The notes beneath the pieces are model-generated. The model had not been told where the DNA came from. It searched no databases and worked only from the letters and a program-made list of their open reading frames with translations. 64,000 nucleotides of DNA from Serinus canaria (Eukaryota > Chordata > Aves > Passeriformes > Fringillidae), in contig NC_066316.1 in NCBI RefSeq assembly GCF_022539315.1, positions 60,369,994 through 60,433,993 on the forward strand, in the 5' to 3' direction. This document shows, piece by piece, positions 1 through 13,470 of this stretch. Within the stretch, counting starts at the first letter, position 1. The number at the start of each line of letters is the position of its first letter. The translations under genes were made by a program, and so were the position numbers.

Positions 1-914
1 TAGAAGATATTCTGAAATGGTAAGAATTTTACTTCTGTGTTGTTTCCATATAAACACTATGAAAAAGTTTGCTTCTAAAAAAATCATTGGCTCTGCTGCT
101 TATAATTGTAAAATCTTTATGTCAAGTTGATAGGTTCCAAAAAGAAAGTTTTGTGTCTCTTAATAGCTCAGTTCACTTAGTTGAAAGAAAATAATAGATA
201 GCTTATTTTTTCTAAATTTCCTATAGCTACAATGCAATTCCAACATAAAATAACTGAAAAAAGAGAATAGAATAACATTAAAGTTCAGATATCTTGAGAA
301 ACTAACAGTGCAGTTTGATTGAAAGAGAACATATTGAATTGCTATAAATGTGATATAGCTAATAAATGAAAGCAATCATTTCCTATGAAAGAAATCTACT
401 ATTTGAAAGACTAAGTTTGCTCATTCTACTGAAAAGTGAAAATGGCAAAAATTAAATAGCATCTTTGATTCATACTCCTTTTTTGTCAAAAATGAAAAAG
501 AAAAATATTTATCAATAATCATAAAAATAAATTAGTTGGCATAATCAACTTACAAGGTGTTACTACAGTGTAAGAAGTAATAATCATGTTTTATGCTCTA
601 GAATAAGTGGAAAATCAGCGATAAAATACTGCATTATAATATTGTACTGATGTATCTGATGTCTGAAAATTTAAATACTCTAATATTCTGAGCTTTTTAA
701 TCAACAATGTTTTCTTTTCTTTTTCTCCATTTCCAATCCCAAAGAGCTTTATACAAAACTTTATGACAGCAGAGTGATCTATGTCACATAAAATAGTCCC
801 TGAGTTTTGTAATGCTAGAAGTAATGTGGGATTTGTCACATGAGTGCTTGAGAAAGACTAATGCAGAAGAAAAAGAAAATAAAATCATTCTAGAGGCCTT
901 CAGTGTGATGATTT
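1..914 (+). other. PTPRK intron, AT-rich, nothing recognised
   Basis: Intronic DNA upstream of the first exon in the window. Very AT-rich with scattered stops in all frames. No exon, RNA gene or repeat family was recognised. Confidence 0.6.
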
Positions 915-933
915 CCCCCCCCCCCCCCCCCCC
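915..933. repeat. Uninterrupted 19-base C homopolymer
   Basis: A pure run of 19 C residues follows gatgattt and precedes agaactttg in otherwise AT-rich DNA. Long mononucleotide C/G runs are rarer than A/T runs in vertebrate introns. The G strand could stack as a quadruplex. The true length is uncertain because such runs are prone to sequencing error. Confidence 0.9.
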
Positions 934-3900
934 AGAACTTTGAAGGTATCTCAATTGTATGGACATAATTAGAATTATCTGTCTCTAAGACTTCAGAAAA
1001 TACCATTAAATTCCCATACATGTTTTTATAGCAGAATATTGTTCTGTACTGGTGAGTTCTTTCCTTGAAACCAAACCAGGTTTTGCATCATTTAGCTTCC
1101 TTCCGATAATTCTATCTAATTTTGTTGGTATGTGCTGACTGCAAACTTTGCTTTGAATGTAGATGGTTTGAGGCATTGCTGTCCTTTGTCTTCTTATCAT
1201 TGTGTGTCTCTGTCTTGCCTTCCCTTCACCAGAAAAGATCACACAAGGCCCCTTTGCCTATTGCCAGACAAAGCCAGCCATGCATATTACTGTGAGTTCC
1301 CCTTTTTGCCAATTTAATTGGAACTGCTTGACTTTTTCACTGTTGAAATTGAGATCTACTCATTGTACTGGTAGAGATTTTGGAGGATAGAATTGCCAGC
1401 AGACACTCACTAATTAACTAATTGCTGCACTGTGAATGCTTTCAGGGCAGGACCAGGATTTTGATTGTCTCTCTGTCCTTTCCTTGGACATATATCTACA
1501 AAAGTATATTTTGCCTAGATCATGGAATGTGAATATTTTAAGATACCTCTGATCAAACTGTCTAAAGAGAGTGCCATAGGCCATGTGCCATAGGTGGCAC
1601 AAACATTAAAACTGGAACATTTCCAGTTTCATGCTAAATCCCTCTGTAAAGATAGTGATACTGCTGTAATATAAGGCAGTAGGTCAAACGCTTTCAGAAC
1701 AATTAACTGCTGTGTTGGGGTCAGGCCTCCTACCTTCAAGTAACTGCTCAGTCTTCCCAAGGGAGTTGGCACCTTGACATGCACTGCAGACCCCAGAAAA
1801 TTATTTGACTAAGTAAAGAAATGCCATGTTTGTGTAATGTCTAATCTGATGGGTAATTTGTAGAAATCAGGCTCATATCAACCCATCTGATTTAGTCTGT
1901 AAACCAGCTACTGCCCCCAAACTGTACAAAAGTTAATTATTCTTGACAATTATTTTACTGCTAGTTTAAAAATAATGAAGGCACAGTGCTTAGAAACAAT
2001 CAACTGTGTAATACTGAGCTTTATTACTTTCATTTTCTAGCATCTAAGAAATTATTTGGCTTTTTCTTGGGTTGAATTATGCTGTACCATAAAGAATCTG
2101 AACAGTACTAATTTGCTTAAAATGTGGTTGAATTTATCATAGCCAGCATGAGCTTGCATGCAGGTTTTTTTCCTGACTTCACAAATAGAAAGTAAAATAA
2201 AATTAATTTTCACCTCTGATCTTGCAGTCCCTACCTGCCCAACCAATATGAGTATGTTCAGAAGACACATCAACTTTTAAGTATTTTATTCTTAAAAACA
2301 CTATACCAAAAATGTGAGGCTGTGTGTATGTCTTGTGGTTTGTTTTTTTTTTTTTGTTGTTGTTTATTTTTAACTATAAGAGAAACCAAAAAAGCATCTT
2401 TTGAGTGGGTGTCATGTGAGGAAAGAATGTTGATGAAAGCCAGTGTCCTCAGTGTCTATCTGAGCTGTCTGTGACAGCTATTGTTGTTTAACCATCTAAC
2501 CTACATCCCCTTCTCACTGAAAATATTAACCTTATAAGCCCAAAGTTTTTAGAAGTTAATGGCCTGTTATACAAGTCTACGCATGGTGATGGGATATTAA
2601 GTTATTAAATGTATTTTGCTATGTAACTAAACCTGGAGTTGTTCTCATAAATAATCGCTTAATTTGTTAGTTTAAATTGAGCGCATCTATTTTTCTGCCT
2701 CCATAGTTCTTGTTATGTTAGGAGCAGTATTAAAATGTGAGTCTGGTAAACATCATCGTAAATCTCTTGCCTACCCTGTGACAGTAAAAGAAGTGTAGAT
2801 CATCATTTTTTTTCTCTCGAAAATAGACATTTCAAAATTAACAGATTAAGGAAGACAAATTCAGTGACAGTATGTTCTGTCAAGACCCTTACATATCCCT
2901 GACAAGCCTCACTGAATTTCATTTTACATTTTAAAATTTTCGAAGAGTTAAATTTGAATTGAAGCTAATGTTACTGACAAGAGGAAAATAGAAGCAATTG
3001 CTTTGCACTAAACAAGTTTGAATGGTTGTTAATGTGAATGACTTTCAGGCAGCAAATGTCAGAGAACAGTAGATTACTTTCTCTACCTCAGGCATTTTAA
3101 ACCATCTCCTGTGGTAGGCCTGGCATAATTTTTTTTTTTCTCTTGAACATTGTGAGCAAAGTAATTGAAGTCTGGTAATTTCAGCCCATGGCTGTTGAAG
3201 ATAAATCATAACGAGCTACTAGAATGCACTCTGACAGTCCTCATAGGGCTACCAGAACGTGAACTCTCCCTAATGCAATATTCAAATTTTGCTTCCTTCT
3301 GATTCATATTCTAGAAGGCCCCTGAAACTGTTAATTATAAGCCAACCTCCATTTGTTATTATTCAGAAATTTTATGCCAGAAACCAATTGCTTCAGAGCA
3401 ATTTCATTCTGTTCCAGGACTTGGGCATCTGAGCATTGCATCGCTTGCTCACCATGCTGGGCTGTGTGCAGGCTCCTCTCGTTTGTCCGTGGGGAAGGAG
3501 AGCTTATTTTGTTGCCCTCCACGTGAAATGGAGTTGTGCCCCATGGCAAGTGGTCGAATGGTTGCATCACAGCATTTGTTTCCATTAAGGTGTGGCTGAC
3601 TGCCTGCAGAAACTCATCCCATGTGGTGCAGCTGAAGAGCAGCCCTGCTGCCTCACCAGGCTTCATCTGGATTCACCTGCTCCCTTGGGGTTAGTGCTTG
3701 TACCAAGGGAAGGAATGAAAAGCTGGGACAGGGACGTAGTGATCTAGTTTTAGACTGGGTTATGATTCTGGGGATTTGCACACATTGCGACTTTGTGCCT
3801 TTTCAACCCTTCCTAGCTGACAATCTGCTCTTATCCTTGATCCTCATGTCTAGTCTGGGCAATGTTCAGTAACAGGACCACCCACCCATATGTGATGGCT

Positions 3901-6900
3901 CTAGCTCTATCCTTCTCTGGGAAGGACAAGTTGATACATCCCAAATATTTTATCATAAAAACTCTCCATCCTGGTGTTTCAGCAGATCTGTGTGGCAGTG
4001 CTGCATCACTGGTTGGAGGAAGATGTGGGGGGGACCTGTGGGAATGTAATTTTCTCTTTGGCTACTCAGTGTCTTGTCCTTGACTGTAAGCAATGGCGCA
4101 GTTTGCATCCCACAGCAAATTACCCAGTAGGCAGATTGACTTATTTCTGTGGTCTCAATTGCACTGGTGGTAATGCCTGATGAAATTGTTTATGCAAATA
4201 GTGTATTAACTGGAAGACACAGTGTGGTGTTGATCAAAGCTATTTGCTTGTTTTGATGCAATTCATCCAGTAGTTTCTGCTGAGGAGAAATATTGGGAGC
4301 TTAAATATTTCATTTCAGTGGTTTCAAAATGAAATGGCTTCTCTTCTTTGATTTTGACACAATATTTTGTTTTCAAATTGAGCTAAGCTGGTTTGTAAAA
4401 AGGATAAAAACTACCTGGCAACAATTATATTGAAGCATCCAGAGCAAAAGTTTTACTTCAGTTTCACTAAACTAATTTTTCCTTTTTCGATTTTTCAGTC
4501 CTATCTTTCATCTATTTTTTTATCATTCTTATTTTGAACTGAAAATACCTTACAGCTCTGTATGTAAGCATTCCTTGGGACCATACAAAGAATTGTTTCA
4601 TTTTACATTTCAGTACCTTGTTTTCTTCCCTTGTGTTTCACAGCCAGGGAACACTTTACTGCCACTGATAATTTTCAGGGGACCTGAAAATACGGAGGAG
4701 GAGAACGAGCACTTTTCAGTGGGGGAAGTGTTCTCCTCTCATTCAGCCCCCAGTCCTCTGTGTTTCTGATTGAAGATGTCACCTGACACTTCCTATAAAA
4801 AGCCCTACATAGATCAAATGCAGATATTTCTATGAAGCAGGGCTTTTGGGGTTTTTTTTGAAAGGAAATGGAGAAATCACCTTTTGTGTTTCAAAAAACC
4901 ATCCAACGGAATGCTACGCAAGTCTGTTGTCTTTCACCTCGATTCAACATTTTGCTTGGGCCTGGACAGTTTTGCCATGAGTTCTGTGAGGTTTATTGAA
5001 CCCAGGAAACCTTGCCTTTGCAGAATAGCTCTTCCAGTTATTTGGTCCCTATCAAACACCTCAGTTTTGTGGCTGGAAAGTTGAGATTTGGCCTTGAACT
5101 CTTGAGCTTGCCTGCAGAGTCACATGATGTTTGCCTCTGCTGCTGTTGTGTGCTCCAGGCACTGCTTGTACTACATGATACTGAATTTCCATGCTTGTGC
5201 TGGGAAAAGAAAGACCCTGGAGCACCAGGAAGGGGAAATCTTGGGGATTCTGTATCTTAATAGGTTTTTTAGCAGCAGAGGCCCTGTTCCCAGGGGAAAG
5301 GTGTGTACAGACTGAGGCATTCAGCTTATATATTGCTTATATATTTAAAATGTTACTCAACCAACTCATTTTCCTCGTTGTTCTGTTTGCAAACCTTGCT
5401 GCAGTCCCAGACAATGTATGCAGGCCAGCTCAGGGGCAAAGCTCCATCAGTGGCTTCTGACCACCAAACCACACTTTCCATGATAGTATAAAGCTGGTGC
5501 TTCCATGTAGATCTAGTATCTCTTTCTCCATGACAATTGGTAGCTTGATCTGACCCCCTGTGAGGATGAAGTATTTTATCTGAAGTTTTGCAGCTTTAAA
5601 TTGTTGTGAAGGACTGTTGCCTGTTAGAAAGAAGCCATATTTTTAAATGTTATTATTTTAACAGACGATAAAAAAAGTCATATGAACCAAGAACAGTCAA
5701 AGCCTATTTTCAGAGTTGTAGTCATCAGAAAGGAAATTTGCATCATAAATCTCAACTCTGCTTTTGCCTAGTCATTGATTTCTTCAAAAATTGCCACTGT
5801 ATGAAAATAAAATTATGCTTTTAAGCAGTATGTGTCTCCCTATTGACTACTTCTTGATGGGTTCTAAAGGCCTTATTAAAAAGTTCTTTCTAGTATGTTA
5901 TTTTTAAAGCTTTTTGTTTTGTGAAATTATGAAACTTTGGGGATATCTGCATGTTATCTAGAAGACATACATTAATGTGAATTTTAATGCCAGGCTCATC
6001 AGTCTGTATTGTTTGGTGCTTAGGCAAACGCTTTGATTTTTAAGAACAATACAACAGCGAGCACAAAAACAAACAAAAAAGGAAGTTAGAAACAGTATTT
6101 AACAAACAAACCGTCTGCCTCATGTCATTCAGTAAGTAATAGATCTAGTTTTTTAATGGTTGGTACTAAGCTAAATACTTATAACACACCCCTGTAAGCA
6201 ATGAGGACACTATATAATTTTAAATAAAAATTCAAGTAGTGTTTTAAATTGCTTCCTGCTATAATCATAAAACACATAATTATCTTGCAGGCATACATGG
6301 AGAAGTAGGGTGAGTGAGAACTGTGAAAAATATTTTTTTGCTTGCATCTCTTTACAAACTAGGACTTTCTAAAATATATCATACCAATTGTCAGCCTTCA
6401 AAAGAAAGCTTTTATCATAAGACCTACTGCTCATGCACACAGAAAAGGAAAATCAGAAGTTGATTATGTTATCATAGTCTTTGTGTTTTTATCCTGTTTT
6501 TCCACAATGCAGAATCTGAGTGAGGGGGCTTGGGGATTATTTTAAAATTATTTTTGTGTGGTTTTGTTTGGTTAGGGATTATTTGAGTACTATGGTCTCT
6601 TCTACTGTATAAATTTAGCTTGTAATTGAAAATCTTGTGTTTGATCTCTCAATCTATTGCTATGGAAATGAAGGTTATTCCAAAAATTCTTGCTTTATGC
6701 ATTTGTTGACTGATTCAGAAGGGAGAAATGGTGAAAAAAACCCAACAAATACAAAACATCCTTGACTGAAGAAAGGGGGAAAAAAGACATTGTTTAAATT
6801 TTGAGTTTAGGATGACTGTTATTAATTCTTAAAAAGTTCATTGCATTTAAATGCTACATGTGATTTTTAGTGCTCTGTATAATACCAGTTCTAACTATTT

Positions 6901-7416
6901 TAAATTATATTCTTAACATGAGCTGATAGATGAATTTCAGCATTAATTCTGGATCCCTTTGTGACTTTTAATACATGATTAAGTTCTTTGCTAGTGCATT
7001 TGACTGCTATTCAGCATTTGAGTCAGCAGAAATATTAATGGCTTGTAATGATGTTTGGCTTTTACTATAACAACTAGAACAAGTCATGTTATAAAATGTC
7101 ATATGTTAGACAGGGCTTCAGTTAAACTTCAGCATTAAATGATGCCTATTTCTCCCACACTGTTCAAATAGAATGGGAAATATGAATGAACTAATTCTGT
7201 GTTAGGAATAGAAGAATTCAAATCTTAAAAGTCCAGCTCAGCTGAAAGCTAATGGAAATGGGGACATTTCCAGCACTTTACCTGTGGTGAAGAATTGCAG
7301 GAGAAAATGGTTGTAAAAAAGCCAGAGAATTATGGAGGAAATATGTGTTTCAGAATTATGAAGTACACAGTACTCACATCAAAAGTGTTGCATCTCCAAA
7401 AGAGAGCCCCAGGAGA

Positions 7417-7510
7417 AAAAAAAAAAAAAAGAAAGAGGTAAATTTGGCTGTACTTGGCTGTCTACTTTTACTTTTTTTTTTTTTCTTCCTTTTTCTTTTT
7501 TTTTTCCCTG
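7417..7510. repeat. Low-complexity A-rich then T-rich tracts
   Basis: A run of about 15 A lies near 7419-7433, followed by two long T-rich runs between 7470 and 7506, separated by about 40 bases of ordinary sequence. The opposed A and T tracts could pair in single strands. No transposon body was recognised next to them. Confidence 0.7.
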
Positions 7511-10500
7511 GTGGAAAGGAACGTCACAGGAGGAAAAAGGACTTTGAATAGAAACCACAGACCATGGAAAGATTACACTATTAGGAGACTTGCAATTAAC
7601 TCTAGATAAAACAGCAAATGTGTCAAACAAAATAGGATAGTGTGAGTGGGCCAAAACTTGTGGAGAATAAAGCTCTGATGGTGAGTGCTAGGAAAAAAAC
7701 CAAAGTAGTTAAACTGCAGAGAAACACAGACAGGCCAGCTCTCAAATAGTTGCTGATCATTTCTTCAGGCCATGTCCACAGGCAGGAATTTTTGGAATAA
7801 TTTAGTCTGTATTCTGTGAAAAGCTGTTCTTGGGGGTGAGAGCTTTATGAGATGTATTTTGAAACTAACTTCTAAAGAGATAAATAAATCCTTAGCAACT
7901 ACCTTTACTGGGATATTAGTACTGTGTAGAAGACATCTGGGTGGTGATTTTTTGGATGCACATATTTCTGAGCCAGCACCTTCTCCCAAGCTGACTTCAT
8001 TCAGTAAGCTGTTTCATTCCCAGCCAATGACTGTCTTGTGCTGATTGTGAGGTCTCTTTCCCTCCCTGTTCTTTTTGTCATTGTGTATCCCTCTTGCTAT
8101 CCAGACGGGGAATTGCTGTGAATAAAGGGTCATAAGAGAAGAGAACCTAATTTGCTCTACCCACAAGAGATGCTCTGTGTAAATAAAGAGAGATAATGGA
8201 AAACTACCTTCTGTCCTGAAAAATTAATCTGAATGAGACATGGGTGGAGGCACAAACAGTATTTGAAGGAGAATTTTGTGACAGTGACTTATCTTTTTCC
8301 TAAGTAAGAAGGCAGGATTACCATTCTGATAATGCTGAGGCTCCCTCAGATTATTTTTTTCTTCTTTCATTTTAATATTTTCTTTTTCTCCTTTATTTCG
8401 TTTGGGAGTTTTGGGTTTGGTTTTGTTTGCTTGTTTGTTTGGGGTTTTTTATTTGATTGTTTTTCCCTTTCCTAATTTTTTTTCTTTATTATTCCGTTTG
8501 AAAAGTAAGGAAAACTGAAACATAGCCGTTCTGTAAACTACTGTTACTAAGTCTTGTAAAATGCTATTTTAACTATGCTGTTGCTTTTTCGTTCCAAAAC
8601 TGAATGTATTGGATTTCTAAGCTCTACCCGAAATGTCTGCCCTGAGGAATAAGATATGTGTAGGGAACTTGCAAGGTCAGAAAGGATACAGTGTAGAAAT
8701 CTGCTACCTTTTTTTAGAAATCTCAAGTATGTATTTCCTGCCTCTTTCCTTATTCAGTTAAGATACATAAAGGCTAAATGTAGCAGAAATTGAGCTTCGA
8801 GCAAGTTTCTAACATAAAAACACAGACTTATGATAGAACTTGGCAAGTGGATGTTATCTTTCATCCATAGATCACAATGTACAATGGGTACTTTGGGGAT
8901 TGCAGCCATGACTGGCTGGACAGGGGAGTTCAGAGTCCTTTGCATTTCCTCTTTTTTAAAAAAAAGTCCTCATGGGTTTGATTGCTTTTGACCAAAGGAT
9001 GTGTTTATGAAAACTTTTCCTCATTTGAAGGGAAAAAAAGGCACTCGAAGGTTAGGGACTAGATTGGATGAGGTGAAGGGGGAGGAGTGGGAGGGAGAGA
9101 AAGAAGGAAATTAAATTCACTTGCTGCAAAATATGTATCAGCCAGACATAGAATACACTTTCTATTCTTAGTCCTGCCATGACCATTTCACACAGGGTGT
9201 ATTTTATGTACATGTGAATAACATATTTGATGTAGCAGCAGCAAGCAGCCATTTTTCACATCAGTAAAGACCAGAGTGCCGCTATTAAAATTGTTTTATA
9301 GCTAACAGGCACCCCATATTGTTTGCACAAGAGCAATTACTGTAACCCATATATCCAGGGAGGAGGGCGAGGTTGTGCCTTTCCTGTAGCTTAACATTTT
9401 TGGTTCTGATGTTCCCTCATGGAACTGAGAAGTTCATTAATAAATAGCACAGTATACTGAGCACGTATCAAATTTAGAATGCTGCTGATTTTGAACTGAG
9501 CAAAGGAAAGCTTGTGGTGAGTTTCAGGCTTCCAGCCATAATTTTTTGAAGTGGCTTTGTAATTTGTAAATAGGCATGTGCTGATCCCTCTAAAGTTTTC
9601 AGCTTCCAACAGATTGCTGAGATGTAAATAATTGTTTGGATGGTCTGATAGGTGTCCACTCCATGGACAGTTGCCCCTGAAATCCCTGAAGTTCAGCAGG
9701 AAGACAGCAACTTGCCTATAAGCATGAGCCAGGATCAAAGAAATATCTGTTACTCAGGGCTTCATGTGCTTGTCCAAGAGGAATTGGCTTGAGATCTTCC
9801 AGGGCTCATCCCTCTTCTGAGGGGGAAGGGATATTCAGTTGGTTTCTTGTAAAGCAGATGAAGTTTTATGAAACTGATTTGTGTTAGTTCTGTTTCTGCT
9901 GTAGAACAGGCAAAGTCAGGTGGAGGGCTGTAAATCAACAGAGAGATCTTTCTCATGATCAAATAAAAAATCAGTTTTTCACCTATGATTTGTTTTTGTT
10001 GTGATGGCTGGTGTGTTTTAAGGGTTCCATCACCTACTCTGGAAGCAGTGTTCCTCGAGGGGATGTCTCCTGGTGCCTTTTCAGGTGACTGAAGACTTCA
10101 AAGTTGAGCTGAACAATGAGCTGTTAGTACATCCCCTCAGAGCAATTATTTACCAAAATGCTCAGTGAAACTGTGTGCAAAACTGTTTTCTTTTCTTCTT
10201 TTATTCAGAGGTCCTTATTCTGAGAGCGGTGTGATCTTACTTACAAGCACATTTTCAACTGTTGTTTCACTGTTGCTGCTGCTTGATCTCTATTTATTTA
10301 GATATTACTTTTCTTAAGGAAGATGCCAGTGCTGTGAAAGCTTAAATCTAAGTTGCAACACACAAAACAATAACTTTACAGCTGAATATAAATTGGTTGA
10401 GTTATAATGAACAACTGCTGCTCACTTGTAACAGATGAAACGCCAAGGCATAACACTGAGCACACTTCAAGAAGAAAAGGTTTTACTGTTGTTTTCATCC

Positions 10501-11484
10501 TTGAAGTTAGACCTATGGAGAAAACACTGGTGTTTTTCCCTGTGTGTGGCATGGTCAGCTGGCCATCTGCTGTTAGTAAATCACAAAATGATTGCAGGCT
10601 AGGACAGAGGAGTTCTCAACCATAAAAATGTGCCAGTACACGCTAAGGTTAACTTTTATCACCCATAACACTTAATAAAAGGATTACAGGGATCTCAACA
10701 GAGAAGATTCTGCCTTTTGTATTGTCTTCAGAAGTGGCCTTGATTTATAAATAAGAACTAATTAAGGATTTATGAGATATGATCGGACACATTTTCACGC
10801 GTCTGTACACCAGAGTGAATACATATATTGTGTGTGCTGAGTGCAGCAGTAGGAAAGCTGTACAAACTGTGATAAGTAACAAGTAAACTGTGGGGGTTTT
10901 TTGCTTTGGTTCCTTTTTGGCATTTTTTTCTCTGAAATCTATAGTGTTTTTGACTGCTCAGAAGCTTATGCCTGGCATGTGTTATTGCTTAATTATATCC
11001 TGTTGTGTGATTTGCAATACATGCAGTCTGATCCTGGAAACAAGCGGTCTTTCAAAATTATAATGTGTTCTTCATCCTTATTAAGTCTCTGGATTTTGTT
11101 GCAATATCAGTATGGGCTGCCTTCACTCTCTTCAATTTCTCCTTGTAAAAATTAAAAAGTTGTTTTTTACTTTTAAATCTTGTCCTGTTGATAGATCCTC
11201 CCGTCAGGTTGTCAGCTATTTCAAACCTTGAAAATCCCTGAACAAATTGAATTACAAATCTTTCTGTGGCTGTTCATTTTCTAACAGGCTTCTGTTATCT
11301 TTCTATCTGTAACTTTATTAAGGGTGATTGCCCTGTAATACCTTGCTTCTGGCTCCCCCTCTGGCTGAGCAGTCAAACTTTTAGAGGTTCAAAAATGTGT
11401 AACACCTTTCTATTGAACCTTTTGAGGAGACATTGAAAAACTATGACGTTAAGCAGGATACATAAATAGTTCCTGTTTTAATTT

Positions 11485-11585
11485 AAAAAAATGAAAGAAG
11501 AAAAAAAAGAAATAGAGAGACTCCTCCCCTACCAAAAAACCCCTCACCAAAACCAAAAAGAAACCCATCCCCAAAAACCCCTCTT
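11485..11585. repeat. Low-complexity A- and C-rich tract
   Basis: About 100 bases made largely of A runs and CCCC blocks on this strand (for example aaaaaacccctcacc), nearly free of G and T in the second half. It is simple sequence with no gene signal. Confidence 0.6.
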
Positions 11586-13420
11586 ACTTAAGTGTCAATT
11601 GTTGTAATGCCTTTAGCAGGATTTTGAATGGGATTTAAACAGCTCTTAGTAATTTATTTGGCTGTCATGGGCTACTTCTAAGGCTACTAACAAGTGAGGC
11701 TTGAGTGTGGTTTGAGTGCTTGCTAATATTAGAGAAACTAGGGTAGCTGATATATTCCACAAGCTATTTTACTTCATCTTTCTTAATTATGAATAGTTAG
11801 CTTGAGTGGGTGGTATTTTTGACAACCTTCTGAAGAATATTGCAAAAAAAGTCACTGCAAAGCCTCTGTTAAAATGTGATACAGACTACAGGGATATGAC
11901 ATCTCTTTTGTGTTATTTGTTACTGAATATCTCAGCTGTCGCTAACTGATCCTGTTTTTCACGGTGTGGGCAACTTTGATGTGGTCTTTTTCATATTAAA
12001 AAAAAAGTACAGAATTTAATACAAAAGCTGTAGGATAGCTGAAGAAAAACCCCTTAGTGACTCCAAAGCCCAAAGTGTCTGAACTGCTTTTGAAATATTT
12101 TTTCATGTTTGTCAAAATTTCTCTAGCATTGACTCTGATAATTCTCAAAATTCAGGTGGCATTATCATTGCATCCTAGCTCTGAAAATAAAACTATCTGT
12201 AGTTATTCATTTAAGTAGTCCCAGCAGAATTGCAGCAATTTGGCTGAACTGTGTTCACATCCAAGGTTAAGACCAAAGAAACTGAAGATGTTTCTAGTCA
12301 TGGGGAAGGTAGATTTTTATGGGCTGAGGAATGGATACTGAAATTGTAAGTCTCCTTTTAGAATGCTGTCAGGTTGTCTGAATGACAACCTAGATAAAGA
12401 AGAAGAAAATATGGACTTGCTTGACAAGAGAAAAGAAGAAAGGGCAGATACTAGTAGCTAGTTCCTAATCTATTTTTCATGCTGCAGCATTAGCTTTTTG
12501 TTCTGTTTCTTGGCCACCCTACATGCTAAACTGACAAGTTTATTCATGGTTCTGCTTTGCACATGAAATGATGACTGAAGTTATTTAAAACAGTGACTAA
12601 CTGGTATCATCTTCCACGAGACCTGAATTTTGTGATGCTACTTTCTAACAATCATTACTTCCTTAAGACAGCGTGCTGTATTTGAGAGACAGGACAGCCT
12701 GCCTCAGAAGGTCAGGAGCAGCCCATGGGAATTTTTCCTTGCATTTCCTCCTGTGCTACTACTACCAGAGGACAGAACACCTCTACTGAGGTTTTCATGG
12801 GAAAATGAGATGGGGGAGGTCTTCTGAGCTTGCCAATATTTTCATGGTATTTCATATTGTCTTTAAACCCTCTAAGAGTTAAAATAAAATGTTGAAAGTA
12901 TAAAAGATGAGAAATTCAATATTATGACTGTCAGAAGAGAACATTGGGGCATGCTTCCTTCTTTCCCCTCTGCCCCAAATTACATGGCTCATTGATGCTT
13001 TAAAGTATCTTTTGAGCTGATATTCCTAAATTGGTTGAAGTAGCCCAGATAAATTTGAAGCATCAATGTCAGGTTTTGCAGGGGTTGTACTGTGTGGGGT
13101 TGGGAGGGAAACTCCCCTCTGGTCTTTTCAGCCTGTCCAGAATCCATTCCACCGTGCCCCTTGTCCTTTCCACACTGGATATTTGGAAAATAGCTCTGTT
13201 GCAGGGCTACTGCCAGGGACAAGGTGAAACGTGCCTCCCCTTCTTCAGCGTGCCCTTGGCTTTTTCATAGCTTTGGATCCTGCTTCTCAGATCCAGCTGG
13301 TTTATAGGCTAATGATTCTGTGAAGTGAGAGTTGGGAGAATGAGCAAGCTGCTTCTGTTGTGGCAAGAGGGGAGGAAGTGAGACCCAGGGGAAGGCTGAG
13401 CTTCCTGTGCTGGAGCCATG

Positions 13421-13470
13421 CCTGACCTGGGTTACAGGACTGTTATAGTTTAACAGTCCTGTAGATCAGG
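13421..13470. repeat. Inverted repeat with 13-bp perfect arms and an outer imperfect stem
   Basis: The arms TACAGGACTGTTA (13433-13445) and TAACAGTCCTGTA (13451-13463) are exact reverse complements around the 5-base loop tagtt. Outside them CCTGACC and GATCAGG pair imperfectly with a bulge on the left side, so the whole can fold as a short hairpin. Confidence 0.85.
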
